A model generated the notes under the pieces. That model saw nothing but the letters and a program-made list of their open reading frames with translations, ran no database searches and had not been told where the DNA came from. Both the position numbers and the translations under genes were made by a program. A stretch of DNA of 64,000 nt. It comes from Bacteroidales bacterium. GTDB lineage: Bacteria; Bacteroidota; Bacteroidia; Bacteroidales; P3. Positions 1 through 8,714 of this stretch are shown piece by piece (positions within the stretch are counted from its first letter, which is position 1; each line of letters starts with the position of its first letter). Location of the stretch: the NCBI GenBank assembly GCA_017962445.1, contig JAGCVI010000013.1:1-64000 (forward strand), written 5' to 3'.

Positions 1-143
1 AGATTTATTGGGCATAGAATCGAGGGATTTTTTTACGGCATTGAGGGCGCAATGGGGTTCCATTGTAACCGAAAGGCTGTGAACAAAGCACCGATTATAT
101 GGCATAAGAAATACATTCGATAAATTCAAAACAGTTTCTTAAT
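1..143. repeat. Dispersed intergenic repeat, copy A (cut by window edge)
   Basis: AT-rich repeat with internal GC patches. Its right end (about 125-143) carries the TIR-like sequence TCAAAACAGTTTCTTAAT, and its interior shares the strings TTATTGGGCAT, AATCGAGGGATTTTTTT and AGCACCGATTATATG with the copy at 17163-17396. By comparison with that copy the left end should lie about 20 bases before the window. It lies downstream of trpS. No coding capacity was seen. Confidence 0.75.
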
Positions 144-291
144 TGATGGAATTTGTTATTCAGCAAAACGAGAAGATTTTTCTTCTTTTTGAGGGAGCAA
201 TGTGGTACCATTGTGACCGAAAAAAGGAGATAAAGATTCCATTTTGATGCTTTAAGAAAAACATCGGATTAATTTTAAACAGTTTCTTAAT
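144..291. repeat. Dispersed intergenic repeat, copy B (diverged)
   Basis: Second repeat unit directly after copy A and in the same orientation. It shares GAGGGAGCAATG and the near-palindrome CAATGTGGTACCATTG with copy A (GCAATGGGGTTCCATTG there) and ends in AAACAGTTTCTTAA at 277-290. Read on the minus strand this end is TTAAGAAACTGTTT, and its TAA (287-289) is the stop codon of trpS. Its left TIR is not recognisable. Confidence 0.65.
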
Positions 292-1285
292 CTCTATAGC
301 CTATTACATGTCGCACCTCTGCGATAGTGCGTCGGGCACTTTCTCGCGCCTTATCCTTGCCGCGGTCGATAATGCGACGCAAGGCCTCGTCGTCCGAGCC
401 AATCTCAAGTATTCGCTGACGCAAAGGTTCAACAAAAGAAACCATATCCTCCGCTAGTTGCTTCTTCAAGTCTCCATAGCGTATCTGGCAACGGTTGTAC
501 AAATCGTCGAAATACTCAACCGTGTCTGGCTTTGAGACAGCGCGAAGTAGTGAAAACAGATTCTCTATCTCCTCCGGTTTCTTTTGGTTCATCTCAGTAG
601 GACCACTGTCGCTCTTGGCCTTCATTATCTTTTTGCGGATAACCGCAGGCTCGTCGGTCAGGAATATTGTACTCGCCTCACCCTCGCTCTTGCCCATCTT
701 GCCAGTACCGTTCAACGCGGGTATCTTCACCAACTGACCGCCAAAATTGAATGCTTGCGGCAACGGGAATACTTCATGACCATACATATTGTTGAAACGC
801 TGTGCAAAAGTACGGGTCATCTCAAGGTGCTGCTCCTGATCCTTGCCCACCGGCACCTTAGTGGCCTTGTGGATAAGGATGTCTGCTGCCATAAGAGTTG
901 GATAAGTCAACAAACCGGCATTGACATTATTAGGATTCTGGCGTACCTTGTCCTTGAACGACGTCACACGCTCAAGCTCGCCAAGGTAGGCGTTCATGTT
1001 GAAGAACAAATAGAGCTCTATGGTTTCAGGAAGGTCACTCTGAAAATAGATAGTAGCCTTCTCTGGGTCAAGTCCCGAGGCAAGATACTGAATAAGTATC
1101 TGACGTGCGTCATTGTATATGCTGCCCGGCGTCGGATGAGTGGTCAGTGAATGGTAATCAGCTATAAAGAAATAGCAGTCATGCTCGTCCTGCATTTTTA
1201 CAAAATTGCGCAACGCACCAAAATAATTGCCAAGGTGAAGGTTTCCTGTCGGACGTATGCCGCTGCAAACGGTTTCTCTGCTCAT
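287..1285 (-). CDS. trpS: Tryptophan-tRNA ligase
   Basis: Class I aminoacyl-tRNA synthetase of 332 residues that charges tRNA-Trp with tryptophan in the cytoplasm. The N-terminus has GIRPTGNLHLGNY, whose HLGN is the HIGH-type ATP site, and KMGKS near residue 195 is the KMSKS-type loop. Length is normal for bacterial TrpS. The ATG at 1285 is preceded by a TAAATTTG -7 element about 85 bases upstream. Its stop codon TAA sits inside the terminal TAAGAAACTG of repeat copy B, so the repeat forms the start of its 3' untranslated region. It is divergent from manC. Identification is secure. Confidence 0.97.
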   Translation of the reverse strand: MSRETVCSGIRPTGNLHLGNYFGALRNFVKMQDEHDCYFFIADYHSLTTHPTPGSIYNDARQILIQYLASGLDPEKATIYFQSDLPETIELYLFFNMNAYLGELERVTSFKDKVRQNPNNVNAGLLTYPTLMAADILIHKATKVPVGKDQEQHLEMTRTFAQRFNNMYGHEVFPLPQAFNFGGQLVKIPALNGTGKMGKSEGEASTIFLTDEPAVIRKKIMKAKSDSGPTEMNQKKPEEIENLFSLLRAVSKPDTVEYFDDLYNRCQIRYGDLKKQLAEDMVSFVEPLRQRILEIGSDDEALRRIIDRGKDKARESARRTIAEVRHVIGYRD

Positions 1286-1371
1286 TTGTTGGTCGGTTTT
1301 AACTATTTAAAAATAATTAATCTATTATCCATTAAATATTTGCGGTCGATTACACAGAATCTATACCAATA

Positions 1372-1379
1372 CAAATTTA
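1372..1379 (-). promoter_or_regulatory. Putative -7 promoter element of trpS
   Basis: The minus strand reads TAAATTTG, an exact match to the Bacteroidota -7 consensus TAnnTTTG, about 85 bases upstream of the trpS ATG. No clear TTTG lies 19-21 bases further upstream, so only the -7 box is supported. Confidence 0.55.
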
Positions 1380-1461
1380 CACTATTTTTTTGACATACTG
1401 CATCGCGAATCATATATTATTTGTCCCTATAGGCCGTTTTTAGTATCTTTCCTCTGAGAAT

Positions 1462-1578
1462 AACGGCGAATAACTCTAATTTAACGAAGCTACACAGCTC
1501 AATTTTGGACAAATTACTCGTATGCTTGCGCAACCCACCTTTTTGCGTAGCTTAGCTTAATTCGAGTAATTAGCCGTT
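1462..1578. repeat. Palindromic repeat, copy 1 of 2
   Basis: 117-base unit whose ends are an imperfect inverted repeat of about 32 bases: it opens with AACGGCGAATAACTCTAATT and closes with the near reverse complement, ending AATTCGAGTAATTAGCCGTT. The central part contains CAAATTACTCGTATGCTTGC. A second copy follows 127 bases later. No ORF. It lies in the 495-base divergent region between trpS and manC. Confidence 0.85.
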
Positions 1579-1588
1579 TTTTTCATGT

Positions 1589-1706
1589 AACGGCGAATAA
1601 CTCTAATTTAACGAAACTACGCAGGTCATTTTAGGGCAAATTACTCGTATGCTTACGCAATCCACCTTTCTTGCGTAGCTTAGCGTAATTCGAGTAATTA
1701 GCCGTT
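1589..1706. repeat. Palindromic repeat, copy 2 of 2
   Basis: Direct repeat of 1462-1578 with about ten substitutions. Several arm differences, such as AAGCTAC against AAACTAC, leave the inverted structure intact. It ends 36 bases before the -7 element of manC, so a hairpin or cruciform here could influence that promoter. It may instead be a palindromic mobile element remnant. Confidence 0.85.
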
Positions 1707-1742
1707 TTTTAATATGTCTGTATCTATGTCAAAATATTTATG

Positions 1743-1750
1743 TAAATTTG
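1743..1750 (+). promoter_or_regulatory. Putative -7 promoter element of manC
   Basis: TAAATTTG matches TAnnTTTG exactly and lies 30 bases before the ATG at 1781. It rules out the in-frame TTG at 1748 as the start, because that codon lies inside this box. Confidence 0.6.
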
Positions 1751-1780
1751 CAAAATCAAAAACAATCATTCTCAGCGATT

Positions 1781-2842
1781 ATGAGCAACAAATACTGCAT
1801 AATAATGGCCGGAGGCATTGGCAGCCGCTTCTGGCCTTTGAGCAAAAACAACTACCCCAAACAGTTCCTCGATATACTAGGCACTGGCAAGAGTTTCATC
1901 CGTAGCACTTTCGAGCGTTTCCTGCCTGTAGTGCCGGCTGAAAATTTTCTTGTGGTGACCAATGCCGCATACAAGGAGGCCGTACTTCAACATCTTCCCG
2001 AGCTGAAACCCGAACAGGTTCTGTGCGAACCCATGCGTCGTAACACCGCACCTTGCATCGCCTACGCCAGCTATCGCATTGAGTCGCAATGCAGCGATGC
2101 GGTGATAGCCGTAACCCCTGCCGACCACCTTGTGCTGAACGAAAGCAAATTCCAAGACATTATACGTACAGGTTTCGACTTCGTGTCGCACGACGAACAC
2201 GCTGACGCCCTGCTGACCATCGGCATCAAGCCTAGCCGACCCGAGACTGGCTACGGCTATATCGAACTCCCGAAAGGAACGGTGAACGAAGGAACGGTGA
2301 CGGCAATAAACGGTTTCAAGGAAAAACCTAACCTCGAAAAGGCAAAGGAATTTATGGCTGCTGGCAACTATCTGTGGAACTCGGGCATCTTCATCTGGTC
2401 GCTCAAGGGAATCATGCAGTCGTTCCTCCAGCACCTGCCGGATATGGCCGCGCTGTTCGACGAAGGACGCGGAATCTTCGGCACCGCCGGAGAACAAGAC
2501 TTCATCAACCGCAAGTTCGCCGAATGCGAGAACATTTCTATCGACTACGGTGTTATGGAAAGAGCTGAAAGCCGCTACACTATTCCCGCCGAATTCGGCT
2601 GGAGCGACATCGGCACCTGGGGTTCGCTGTTCACACATGCCGACAAGGACGCCAACAACAACGCCTGCCGCGGCAAAGTGGTGATAAAAGACTCCCGCAG
2701 CACCATTGTCAACATCGAAGACGGTGTCGAAGCCATCGTCGAAGGCCTCGACGGATATCTAGTGGCCTACCGCGACAACTCGCTGCTGGTCTGCCGCCTT
2801 GCCGACGAACAGCACATCAAAGAATGGGTCGAGGAACTATAA
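1781..2842 (+). CDS. manC: Mannose-1-phosphate guanylyltransferase
   Basis: 353-residue nucleotidyltransferase that makes GDP-mannose from mannose-1-phosphate and GTP, supplying mannose and fucose for envelope glycans. The N-terminal signature IIMAGGIGSRFWPLS is the nucleotide-binding loop, followed by the family motif EPMRRNTAPC, TPADH and WNSGIF. There is no fused C-terminal phosphomannose isomerase domain; a separate class I isomerase lies at 59928. The ATG at 1781 (MSNKYCIIMAGG) is chosen because the upstream TTG lies in the promoter box. A strong hairpin terminator follows. Confidence 0.94.
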   Translation: MSNKYCIIMAGGIGSRFWPLSKNNYPKQFLDILGTGKSFIRSTFERFLPVVPAENFLVVTNAAYKEAVLQHLPELKPEQVLCEPMRRNTAPCIAYASYRIESQCSDAVIAVTPADHLVLNESKFQDIIRTGFDFVSHDEHADALLTIGIKPSRPETGYGYIELPKGTVNEGTVTAINGFKEKPNLEKAKEFMAAGNYLWNSGIFIWSLKGIMQSFLQHLPDMAALFDEGRGIFGTAGEQDFINRKFAECENISIDYGVMERAESRYTIPAEFGWSDIGTWGSLFTHADKDANNNACRGKVVIKDSRSTIVNIEDGVEAIVEGLDGYLVAYRDNSLLVCRLADEQHIKEWVEEL

Positions 2843-2858
2843 CCTTCAATAATAAAAC

Positions 2859-2888
2859 GTAAGGACGACTTCTGCCGTCCTTACATTT
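2859..2888 (+). terminator. Rho-independent-type terminator after manC
   Basis: GTAAGGACG (2859-2867) pairs perfectly with CGTCCTTAC (2876-2884) around an 8-base loop, followed by ATTTT, 17 bases after the manC stop. Confidence 0.8.
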
Positions 2889-3095
2889 TCCTTTGTTAGT
2901 TCAAATACAGCTCTATTCTCACATTCCCAATATTTACACACTGCGTACAACGGGCAAAATTCAGAATGTTTTGAACAACTCTTTTTGAAGGCTGTAGTGT
3001 GCATGCAGATTCCGAAGATGTATTTGTGCTCACGGACCATAAGTCCTGTTTGAAATCGTACTCCTGCATCATAAGCACTTTTTGAGTTAAACAAT
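2889..3095. other. Intergenic stretch, nothing recognised
   Basis: Between the manC terminator and the EEP-family gene. Two short minus-strand ORFs of 60 and 82 codons cross it, but they overlap each other in different frames and show no recognisable motif. No clear TAnnTTTG box was found. Confidence 0.4.
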
Positions 3096-4202
3096 ATGTT
3101 ATTTACCCTCTTAGTAAGTCAATCACGCCATAATAACACGGTTTTTCGCAATTTATTGCGCCTTGCGTGTTTTTTAACATTTTTGTTACTTTCTCACGCC
3201 TCTTCCGCTCAGCAGGAAGACGTGTATAACGAACACTATAGATTGGTTTTCTGGAATGTAGAGAATCTTTTTGACACTTGGGACGACACCACACGCCTAG
3301 ACGATTCCTTCACCCCTGAAGGCGACAACCACTGGACAGCACGACGCTACCGCAAGAAACTTCAACATCTGTGCCAAACCATCGCTGCACTAGGCGAATA
3401 CGGCAACTCATCGCTGCAGCCGCCAGCACTGATTGGTTTGGCTGAAGTGGAGAATGACAAGGTTCTTCGCGACCTTTGCATGGGTACACCTATCCGTAGG
3501 CTCGGCTACCGCTTTGTGCACTTCGATTCGCCAGACCAACGCGGAATCGACAACGCCCTGCTATACATCGAAGCTCGGTTCCATCCATTCATGACACAAG
3601 CAATCAACATTAGCGACAGCAGTAAAGGTATCTTCACTCGCGACATTCTGCTAGTGGGCGGCACCACCAACGACGGCGACACTCTTATTGTGCTCGTCAA
3701 CCACTTCCCGTCGAAACGAGGCGGCGCGACTGCAGATAGGCGACGCATGGCAACAGCCCGAAAACTGCGCTATGTCATGGACACCATCTACAATGCACAC
3801 CCAACTGCTGCAATAGTGGCTATGGGCGATTTCAATGCCTCGCCCGATGAACCTGAGATAAAAATAGGATTGATGCGTAATGACCAACCCGACAGCGCAC
3901 GATTTGTGAACCTTATGGCAAAAGTGCAGTCAAAACGGGGTTCATACAAGTATCAAGACCAATGGTCATGCATCGACCAAATAATAGTGTCCGGCAATCT
4001 TTTCGACAAGGATAGCCAGTGTCCTCTTTATACCATTTACGACAAAGGCCAGATCTTTGATGCGGACTTCCTGCTTGTCGACGACGAGAAAAACATGGGA
4101 AGCAAGGTGTTCCGTACATATCTAGGAACAAAATACATCGGCGGCTACAGTGACCACCTGCCGGTATTTATTGATTTGGAAGCTAAAGGACATAATAGGT
4201 AA
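3096..4202 (+). CDS. Exported endonuclease/exonuclease/phosphatase-family protein
   Basis: 368-residue member of the metal-dependent EEP superfamily (DNase I-like nucleases and inositol or lipid phosphatases). Visible motifs are FWNVENLFD, EVEN (the metal-binding Glu), DQRGIDNALL, MGDFNASPDEP and the C-terminal SDHLPV with the catalytic Asp-His. A hydrophobic N-terminal segment ending in ASSAQQ looks like a signal peptide, so it probably acts in the periplasm or outside. Substrate cannot be told from sequence. It is convergent with the ECF sigma gene across a shared hairpin. Confidence 0.85.
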   Translation: MLFTLLVSQSRHNNTVFRNLLRLACFLTFLLLSHASSAQQEDVYNEHYRLVFWNVENLFDTWDDTTRLDDSFTPEGDNHWTARRYRKKLQHLCQTIAALGEYGNSSLQPPALIGLAEVENDKVLRDLCMGTPIRRLGYRFVHFDSPDQRGIDNALLYIEARFHPFMTQAINISDSSKGIFTRDILLVGGTTNDGDTLIVLVNHFPSKRGGATADRRRMATARKLRYVMDTIYNAHPTAAIVAMGDFNASPDEPEIKIGLMRNDQPDSARFVNLMAKVQSKRGSYKYQDQWSCIDQIIVSGNLFDKDSQCPLYTIYDKGQIFDADFLLVDDEKNMGSKVFRTYLGTKYIGGYSDHLPVFIDLEAKGHNR

Positions 4203-4243
4203 TCTGTAAACAAACTCACTGATCAATAACATGCAATAAAAAA

Positions 4244-4270
4244 GCCCCTGCAAGAAGCAGAGGCTGTAAT
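4244..4270. terminator. Bidirectional terminator hairpin
   Basis: GCCCCTGC and GCAGAGGC pair around AAGAA (stem with one mismatch), preceded by an A-run that is a T-run on the minus strand. It lies between two convergent genes and could serve both. Confidence 0.65.
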
Positions 4271-4289
4271 TCAATTTAGATTATAAAAG

Positions 4290-4880
4290 TTATAATTCTA
4301 TATACATGTTATGCTCCTTCGCCAGACGGCGCAGGTTGATGATTGCGTAGCGCATACGGCCAAGCGCAGTGTTGATGCTGACACCTGTCTTCTCGGCAAT
4401 CTCCTTGAAGTCATACTTGCCATAGTGACGCAGGATGACCACGCGACGCTGCTCCGGCGGCAACATCTTGACGAGCTTGCGGACATTCGAGCTGGTCTGT
4501 TTACGCATTATCGCCTTCTCGGCATTATCCTCATGCAACTTTAATGTGTCAACAACATCGCAGTCGGGGCGATTAGGCACTATCGGCATCTTGCCAAGAC
4601 GACGGAAATAGTCGACAATCAGGTTGTGAGCAATACGCATCACCCAATGGATGAATTTGTTTTCATCCTTGTACAAGCCTGAATTGATAGTATAGATTAC
4701 CTTATAAAAAGTATCCTGAAAGATGTCATCGGCGATATCCTTGTCCTTGACGACCGAGAAGATATAACCGTACACCTTGTTCTGATACCTTGAAAGCAAT
4801 ATTTCGAAACACGAATAATCACCTTCTTTGTAACCTAAAATCAACTCATTGTCAGTGAGTGTGCAAGTTGTTACGTCCAT
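4290..4880 (-). CDS. ECF-type RNA polymerase sigma factor
   Basis: 196-residue sigma-70 family protein with only regions 2 and 4. Region 2 is seen in DIFQDTFYKVIYTI and the following promoter-recognition helix; region 4 in LPPEQRRVVILRHYG plus the helix-turn-helix FKEIAEKTGVSINTALGRM. It directs RNA polymerase to a specific promoter set. No anti-sigma gene flanks it. The gene has a good promoter and an 85-base leader, so it seems to be transcribed alone. Regulon unknown. Confidence 0.92.
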   Translation of the reverse strand: MDVTTCTLTDNELILGYKEGDYSCFEILLSRYQNKVYGYIFSVVKDKDIADDIFQDTFYKVIYTINSGLYKDENKFIHWVMRIAHNLIVDYFRRLGKMPIVPNRPDCDVVDTLKLHEDNAEKAIMRKQTSSNVRKLVKMLPPEQRRVVILRHYGKYDFKEIAEKTGVSINTALGRMRYAIINLRRLAKEHNMYIEL

Positions 4881-4964
4881 TTTAACCTCCTATTGTTTTG
4901 GTTTACAAATGGTAATTTTTTTCGATAATGCGCTTGTTTTAGTTAGACATTTATTTTCAGGGTG

Positions 4965-4996
4965 CAAAGATACAAAGATTATTTCATTCGGGCAAA
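4965..4996 (-). promoter_or_regulatory. Promoter of the ECF sigma gene
   Basis: The minus strand carries TTTG (4993-4996), 20 bases, then TATCTTTG (4965-4972), an exact match to the Bacteroidota TTTG/TAnnTTTG promoter with canonical spacing. Confidence 0.75.
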
Positions 4997-5064
4997 CCTC
5001 TACGTAACTTTTTTTGTTTTAGTATACGGAATGTTAATTTTATTGCATTATTACCCAAAAAATT

Positions 5065-5087
5065 ATGTTAAAATATTTTTTTAACAT
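5065..5087 (-). terminator. AT-rich hairpin after miaA
   Basis: ATGTTAAA (5065-5072) and TTTAACAT (5080-5087) form an 8-bp stem with a 7-base loop, 13 bases downstream of the miaA stop, followed on the minus strand by AATTTTTT. Stem is AT-rich, so strength is uncertain. Confidence 0.5.
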
Positions 5088-5099
5088 TTTCTGCCGCTA

Positions 5100-6029
5100 T
5101 CAGACCTTTTCTGCCTCAAAAATCAGTTTCATGACCTCTTCTACTTTCAATTTCAGTTCCTTTTGTCCATCTATCCAATGTATTTCCACACCATTACGCT
5201 CCATACGTCGGAACCATGTCATCTGACGTTTCGAGAAACGGCGTATATCGGTATACAGGTTCTCGTACATCGCCTCATATGGGTAGTCCTCTGTCAAATA
5301 TCTGGCTATGTGTTTGTATTCCAAGCCATACTTGAGAAGCCTCTCACGTGGAACACCAGCGTCTAGAAGCCGTTTCACCTCATCAATCATTCCCTCTTCC
5401 AAACGCTGCCGCAGACGTATACCTATCCGTTCCACAACCTTTTCGCGCGGATAACTCACCCCTATCACCAGATGACGCATAGGCGGAATTTTCGTGAACT
5501 GGTCGGGGTGGCTGGCGCGGAACTCCTGGATTTCCAGAGCCCGCAGAAGACGGTCGCGGGTCTCGGTGTCGGTATGGTTATGAAGCTTTATATATGAAGA
5601 TAAGCGACTGGTAAGCTCCTCGTCGGACTTTCCATCCAACGTTCTGCGGTACTCGTCGTCGATGGGCGCGTCGGGTAACTGATAAGAACGCACTATCGAC
5701 TCGATGTACATGCCCGTGCCACCGCAAAGCAGAGGCCGTTTGCCTCGACTTACGATGTCGTTGAAGGCATTGATGAAATCATTCTGGAACTGGTATACGC
5801 TGTATTCCTCACCGGCATCACGGATATCAACAAGATGACACCTGATGTCTTTGTCGGGCAGATGGTACTCGTTCAAGTCCTTGCCGGTGCCGATGTCCAT
5901 GCCGCGAAACACCTGGCGCGAGTCGGCACTGATAATCTCGGCATCAAGACGTGCAGCCACAGCCACGGCCAGTGCTGTCTTGCCGCAGGCCGTCGGGCCA
6001 AGGATAGTCAATAAGAGTGGCGATTGCAA
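5100..6029 (-). CDS. miaA: tRNA dimethylallyltransferase
   Basis: 309-residue enzyme that adds the dimethylallyl group to A37 of tRNAs reading UNN codons. The P-loop GPTACGKT, the following SADSRQVFRGMDIGTGK and CGGTGMYIES are classic MiaA motifs, with RQMTWFR near the C-terminus. The start has to be TTG at 6029: the codons just upstream run straight into an in-frame TAA that is the stop of the preceding gene, and the next ATG lies after the P-loop. It follows the PorE-like gene by 12 bases and is probably co-transcribed. Confidence 0.95.
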   Translation of the reverse strand: MQSPLLLTILGPTACGKTALAVAVAARLDAEIISADSRQVFRGMDIGTGKDLNEYHLPDKDIRCHLVDIRDAGEEYSVYQFQNDFINAFNDIVSRGKRPLLCGGTGMYIESIVRSYQLPDAPIDDEYRRTLDGKSDEELTSRLSSYIKLHNHTDTETRDRLLRALEIQEFRASHPDQFTKIPPMRHLVIGVSYPREKVVERIGIRLRQRLEEGMIDEVKRLLDAGVPRERLLKYGLEYKHIARYLTEDYPYEAMYENLYTDIRRFSKRQMTWFRRMERNGVEIHWIDGQKELKLKVEEVMKLIFEAEKV

Positions 6030-6041
6030 AGTGCAGGTGGA

Positions 6042-8714
6042 TTAGTCCTCGAAAGTGAGTTTGCCACGCTGCTTGTCGAACTGGTACGCACCAAAACGGC
6101 TGAGACCCTCACGGTTGATGATGAACTTGTAGTCAACACCTTTGACCACAACCACCTCGACATTGAAGAGGTGTTTCTGGCCTATCTGCATTTCCTTGAA
6201 GATGATGGTGGTCTTGTCCAGTATATTGCCGTCTGGGTCGAAAGCATTGTCACGGTCTGGGAAATCCTCTTTGTTGATGCGACGCTGATAGAGGAAGTTC
6301 ATGGCTTCCTCCCACGCAATTGCTATCGGCTCTGCATAACGCTCGTCGATAAGCATCGGCATAAGCGAACCGTTGACAATGCACGATATCTCACCCTTGG
6401 CGGACGAAATCATCGTCGCAGTGATGGTACCTTCGTCGTGGATAATCTCAGGTACATAATCACTCTGCGGGATCGGTGTGTTCACCAGGTCGATTATCTT
6501 GCCGTCCTCGGTGCGTTTCACTATAGGAGTCTCAGCAGCAAGGTTGTTGATGAGTTTCTTGGAGACATAGTCGGTACGCAGGATAAGGAACTCCAGACGA
6601 CGGTTCAGCTGATGGGCCGCCTCCTGACGATTCTTGTCAGTCATGTGATTGATATAGTCGCACTCCAGCACGGTGCCCTCCGAGAACGAGTAGGGAACGC
6701 CGTTGACACGGATGGTCATATTGCGGTCAAGGACTCGAGGCACACGTTCTGCATAGCCCTTGGCAACAAGACGCTCAGGCTCGATACCGCGCGAAATCAA
6801 ATAATCAACCACCGACTGGGCTCGACGCTGAGAAAGTGTGTCATTGGTAAGACCCAGGAAGGGGCGGCAGTCAGTATGTGCGCGCAACTCCACCACGATA
6901 TTGGGATTGTTCACCATCACCAGATAGAGGTCCATCAACGAATCCATAAACTCTTCCTTGAGGTCCCACTTGGCGAGGTCATAACGGATTTCAGGCAGCA
7001 CAACAGGCTGTTTCGGCACCGGCTCAAGGCGGAAATCATGCACGATGTCCTTGTCAGTCGTGTAACCGCAGGTGCTTTCCGAACCCTCGATGGTGAAGTA
7101 GTCAACCTTCGACACATACATCTTGTAGACAACATTGCGTTTGATCTGCTCCACTCCGAAACGATAGAAACCCTGCTTGTTGCTGTAGGTCTCGTACTCG
7201 CTGCCGTCAGAGCCAACAATGCGGATCTTTGCATTTTCGACAAGCTGCATAGATTTCTCGTCACGTATTGTACCCTCAATGCTGTAGAGCAGCGGTGGCA
7301 GCTCGAAATAGAAGAGGTCGTCGTTAATCGGCGGAACCTTCTTGCCTTTCTTGTCGGTCTTCTTGTTGTGCGGGTCGTCGAAAGGACGGTTGGACGAGAA
7401 GAAACCGCGTTCAAGCATGTAGTGGTTGTCGCCAGGATAATAGATGATGCTCATTTCGTCATACGACGAGTTGATGGGTATTCCGAGGTTTTCGGGGGTC
7501 GACCATTTGCGACCGTTCTTCTCGCTGCGGAAGATGTCGAGACCACCGACACCCGGCAGACCGTTGGAAGAGAAATAGAGGGTGGTGTCGTCACGAAGAA
7601 TGGGGAACACCTCACGTCCGGCACTGTTGACCGTTCCACCGAGGTTTACCGGTGTGCCGAATTCGTCGTCCACCGACTTGCGGGTGACCATCCAAAGGTC
7701 GTAGTCGCCATAACCGTTGGGCATGTCCGACGAGAAATACATCGTCAGCTGGTCGCGTGTCAGGGTCGGGTACAGATAGTTGTATGCCGTATCGCCCAGA
7801 TTGATGCGTATGGGTTCCGACCATTCGCCGTTCATCTCGGCATTGCTGTTGTCTTTCTTGCCTTTCTTGCCCTTGGTGTCGTCGAGAGAAGAACTCGAAC
7901 CTTTCTGCGAGTAGTAAACGTAGCAGCCCTGGGTCTCATGCTCTCTGGAGTCGCAACGCGAGAAATAGAGACTTTTGCCGTCGGGCGAGAACCACGCCTC
8001 ACCTTCGTTGACTGGAGAGTTTACGACATTGTTCTTGTCAAACAGCTCCACCTCGTTGCTCCAGTTGCCCTTGCGGTCCTGGAAAACATAGAAGAAATCG
8101 GAGAAAGCCTGACCGGTCCATGCGTCATGCTTGGTCGCATCTTCAAGAAAACGAGAAGATGTGAAAACAAGTTTCGAGGTGTCATCACCAATAAAACGCG
8201 GAGCCCAGTCATTGTAGTCGGTCGACCACTGATCAAGCTTCCTGATATTATGGCGCGTACGGTTCATGAACAGCTGGTTGACATAGATAATCGATGCCTT
8301 GCGCTGCTGTGCCAGCTTGTCGTCGGGCACAAGCTCAAGATACTTGCCATAGTATTCGTCCGCCTCGTCAAACTTGTTCTCAAAGCGGTACATCTCTGCC
8401 ATATAGTAATAGAGCTTCGGCTCGGTGGTATAGTATTTCTGGTTTATAAGCCTTTTGTAGATACGCTCAGCCTTCGGGAAATTGTTCATCAAACGGTAGC
8501 ATTCTCCCATCTGGAAATAGCAACGGTTTTTCTCTGCCTTGTTCGAGGTGATTTTGTTATAGGCCTCCTCGTATTTCTCCAAAGCGGCGATGTATTGTTT
8601 CTGGGTGAACAGGTCGTCAGCTTTCTGGGCAATACTTTTGGTCTGAGCAAAAGCCACAGAGGTTAAAAAAAGCGAAACTGCAAACAGCAAAAGACTTTTT
8701 CTGAACGTTTTCAT
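6042..8714 (-). CDS. TPR/PD40/OmpA envelope protein (PorE-like)
   Basis: 890-residue exported protein with signal peptide ending in VAFAQ. Domains in order: TPR repeats (about 30-150), PD40/WD40-like beta-propeller blades with SPDGKSLYFSR and TLYFSSNGLPG (about 165-440), a carboxypeptidase-regulatory-like domain (about 470-560), and an OmpA peptidoglycan-binding domain (about 575-725; ELRAHTDCRP, LSQRRAQSVVDYL, LNRRLEFLI) carrying an insertion, then about 165 extra residues. The architecture matches PorE of the type IX secretion system, but no lipobox is present and the protein is longer, so this is family-level only. It probably links peptidoglycan to an envelope complex. Confidence 0.75.
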   Translation of the reverse strand: MKTFRKSLLLFAVSLFLTSVAFAQTKSIAQKADDLFTQKQYIAALEKYEEAYNKITSNKAEKNRCYFQMGECYRLMNNFPKAERIYKRLINQKYYTTEPKLYYYMAEMYRFENKFDEADEYYGKYLELVPDDKLAQQRKASIIYVNQLFMNRTRHNIRKLDQWSTDYNDWAPRFIGDDTSKLVFTSSRFLEDATKHDAWTGQAFSDFFYVFQDRKGNWSNEVELFDKNNVVNSPVNEGEAWFSPDGKSLYFSRCDSREHETQGCYVYYSQKGSSSSLDDTKGKKGKKDNSNAEMNGEWSEPIRINLGDTAYNYLYPTLTRDQLTMYFSSDMPNGYGDYDLWMVTRKSVDDEFGTPVNLGGTVNSAGREVFPILRDDTTLYFSSNGLPGVGGLDIFRSEKNGRKWSTPENLGIPINSSYDEMSIIYYPGDNHYMLERGFFSSNRPFDDPHNKKTDKKGKKVPPINDDLFYFELPPLLYSIEGTIRDEKSMQLVENAKIRIVGSDGSEYETYSNKQGFYRFGVEQIKRNVVYKMYVSKVDYFTIEGSESTCGYTTDKDIVHDFRLEPVPKQPVVLPEIRYDLAKWDLKEEFMDSLMDLYLVMVNNPNIVVELRAHTDCRPFLGLTNDTLSQRRAQSVVDYLISRGIEPERLVAKGYAERVPRVLDRNMTIRVNGVPYSFSEGTVLECDYINHMTDKNRQEAAHQLNRRLEFLILRTDYVSKKLINNLAAETPIVKRTEDGKIIDLVNTPIPQSDYVPEIIHDEGTITATMISSAKGEISCIVNGSLMPMLIDERYAEPIAIAWEEAMNFLYQRRINKEDFPDRDNAFDPDGNILDKTTIIFKEMQIGQKHLFNVEVVVVKGVDYKFIINREGLSRFGAYQFDKQRGKLTFED

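Noticed and set aside
584-1150. 188-codon plus-strand ORF in trpS
   Set aside because: Antisense to trpS, no recognisable domain.
1877-2638. 253-codon minus-strand ORF in manC
   Set aside because: Antisense shadow of a well-defined nucleotidyltransferase.
2846-3094. 82- and 60-codon minus-strand ORFs upstream of the EEP gene
   Set aside because: Overlap each other in different frames, no start context or motif; treated as chance.
6024-8666. 880-codon plus-strand ORF opposite the PorE-like gene
   Set aside because: Exact antisense shadow of a gene with clear domains; no motifs, and its frame follows the codon pattern of the minus strand.
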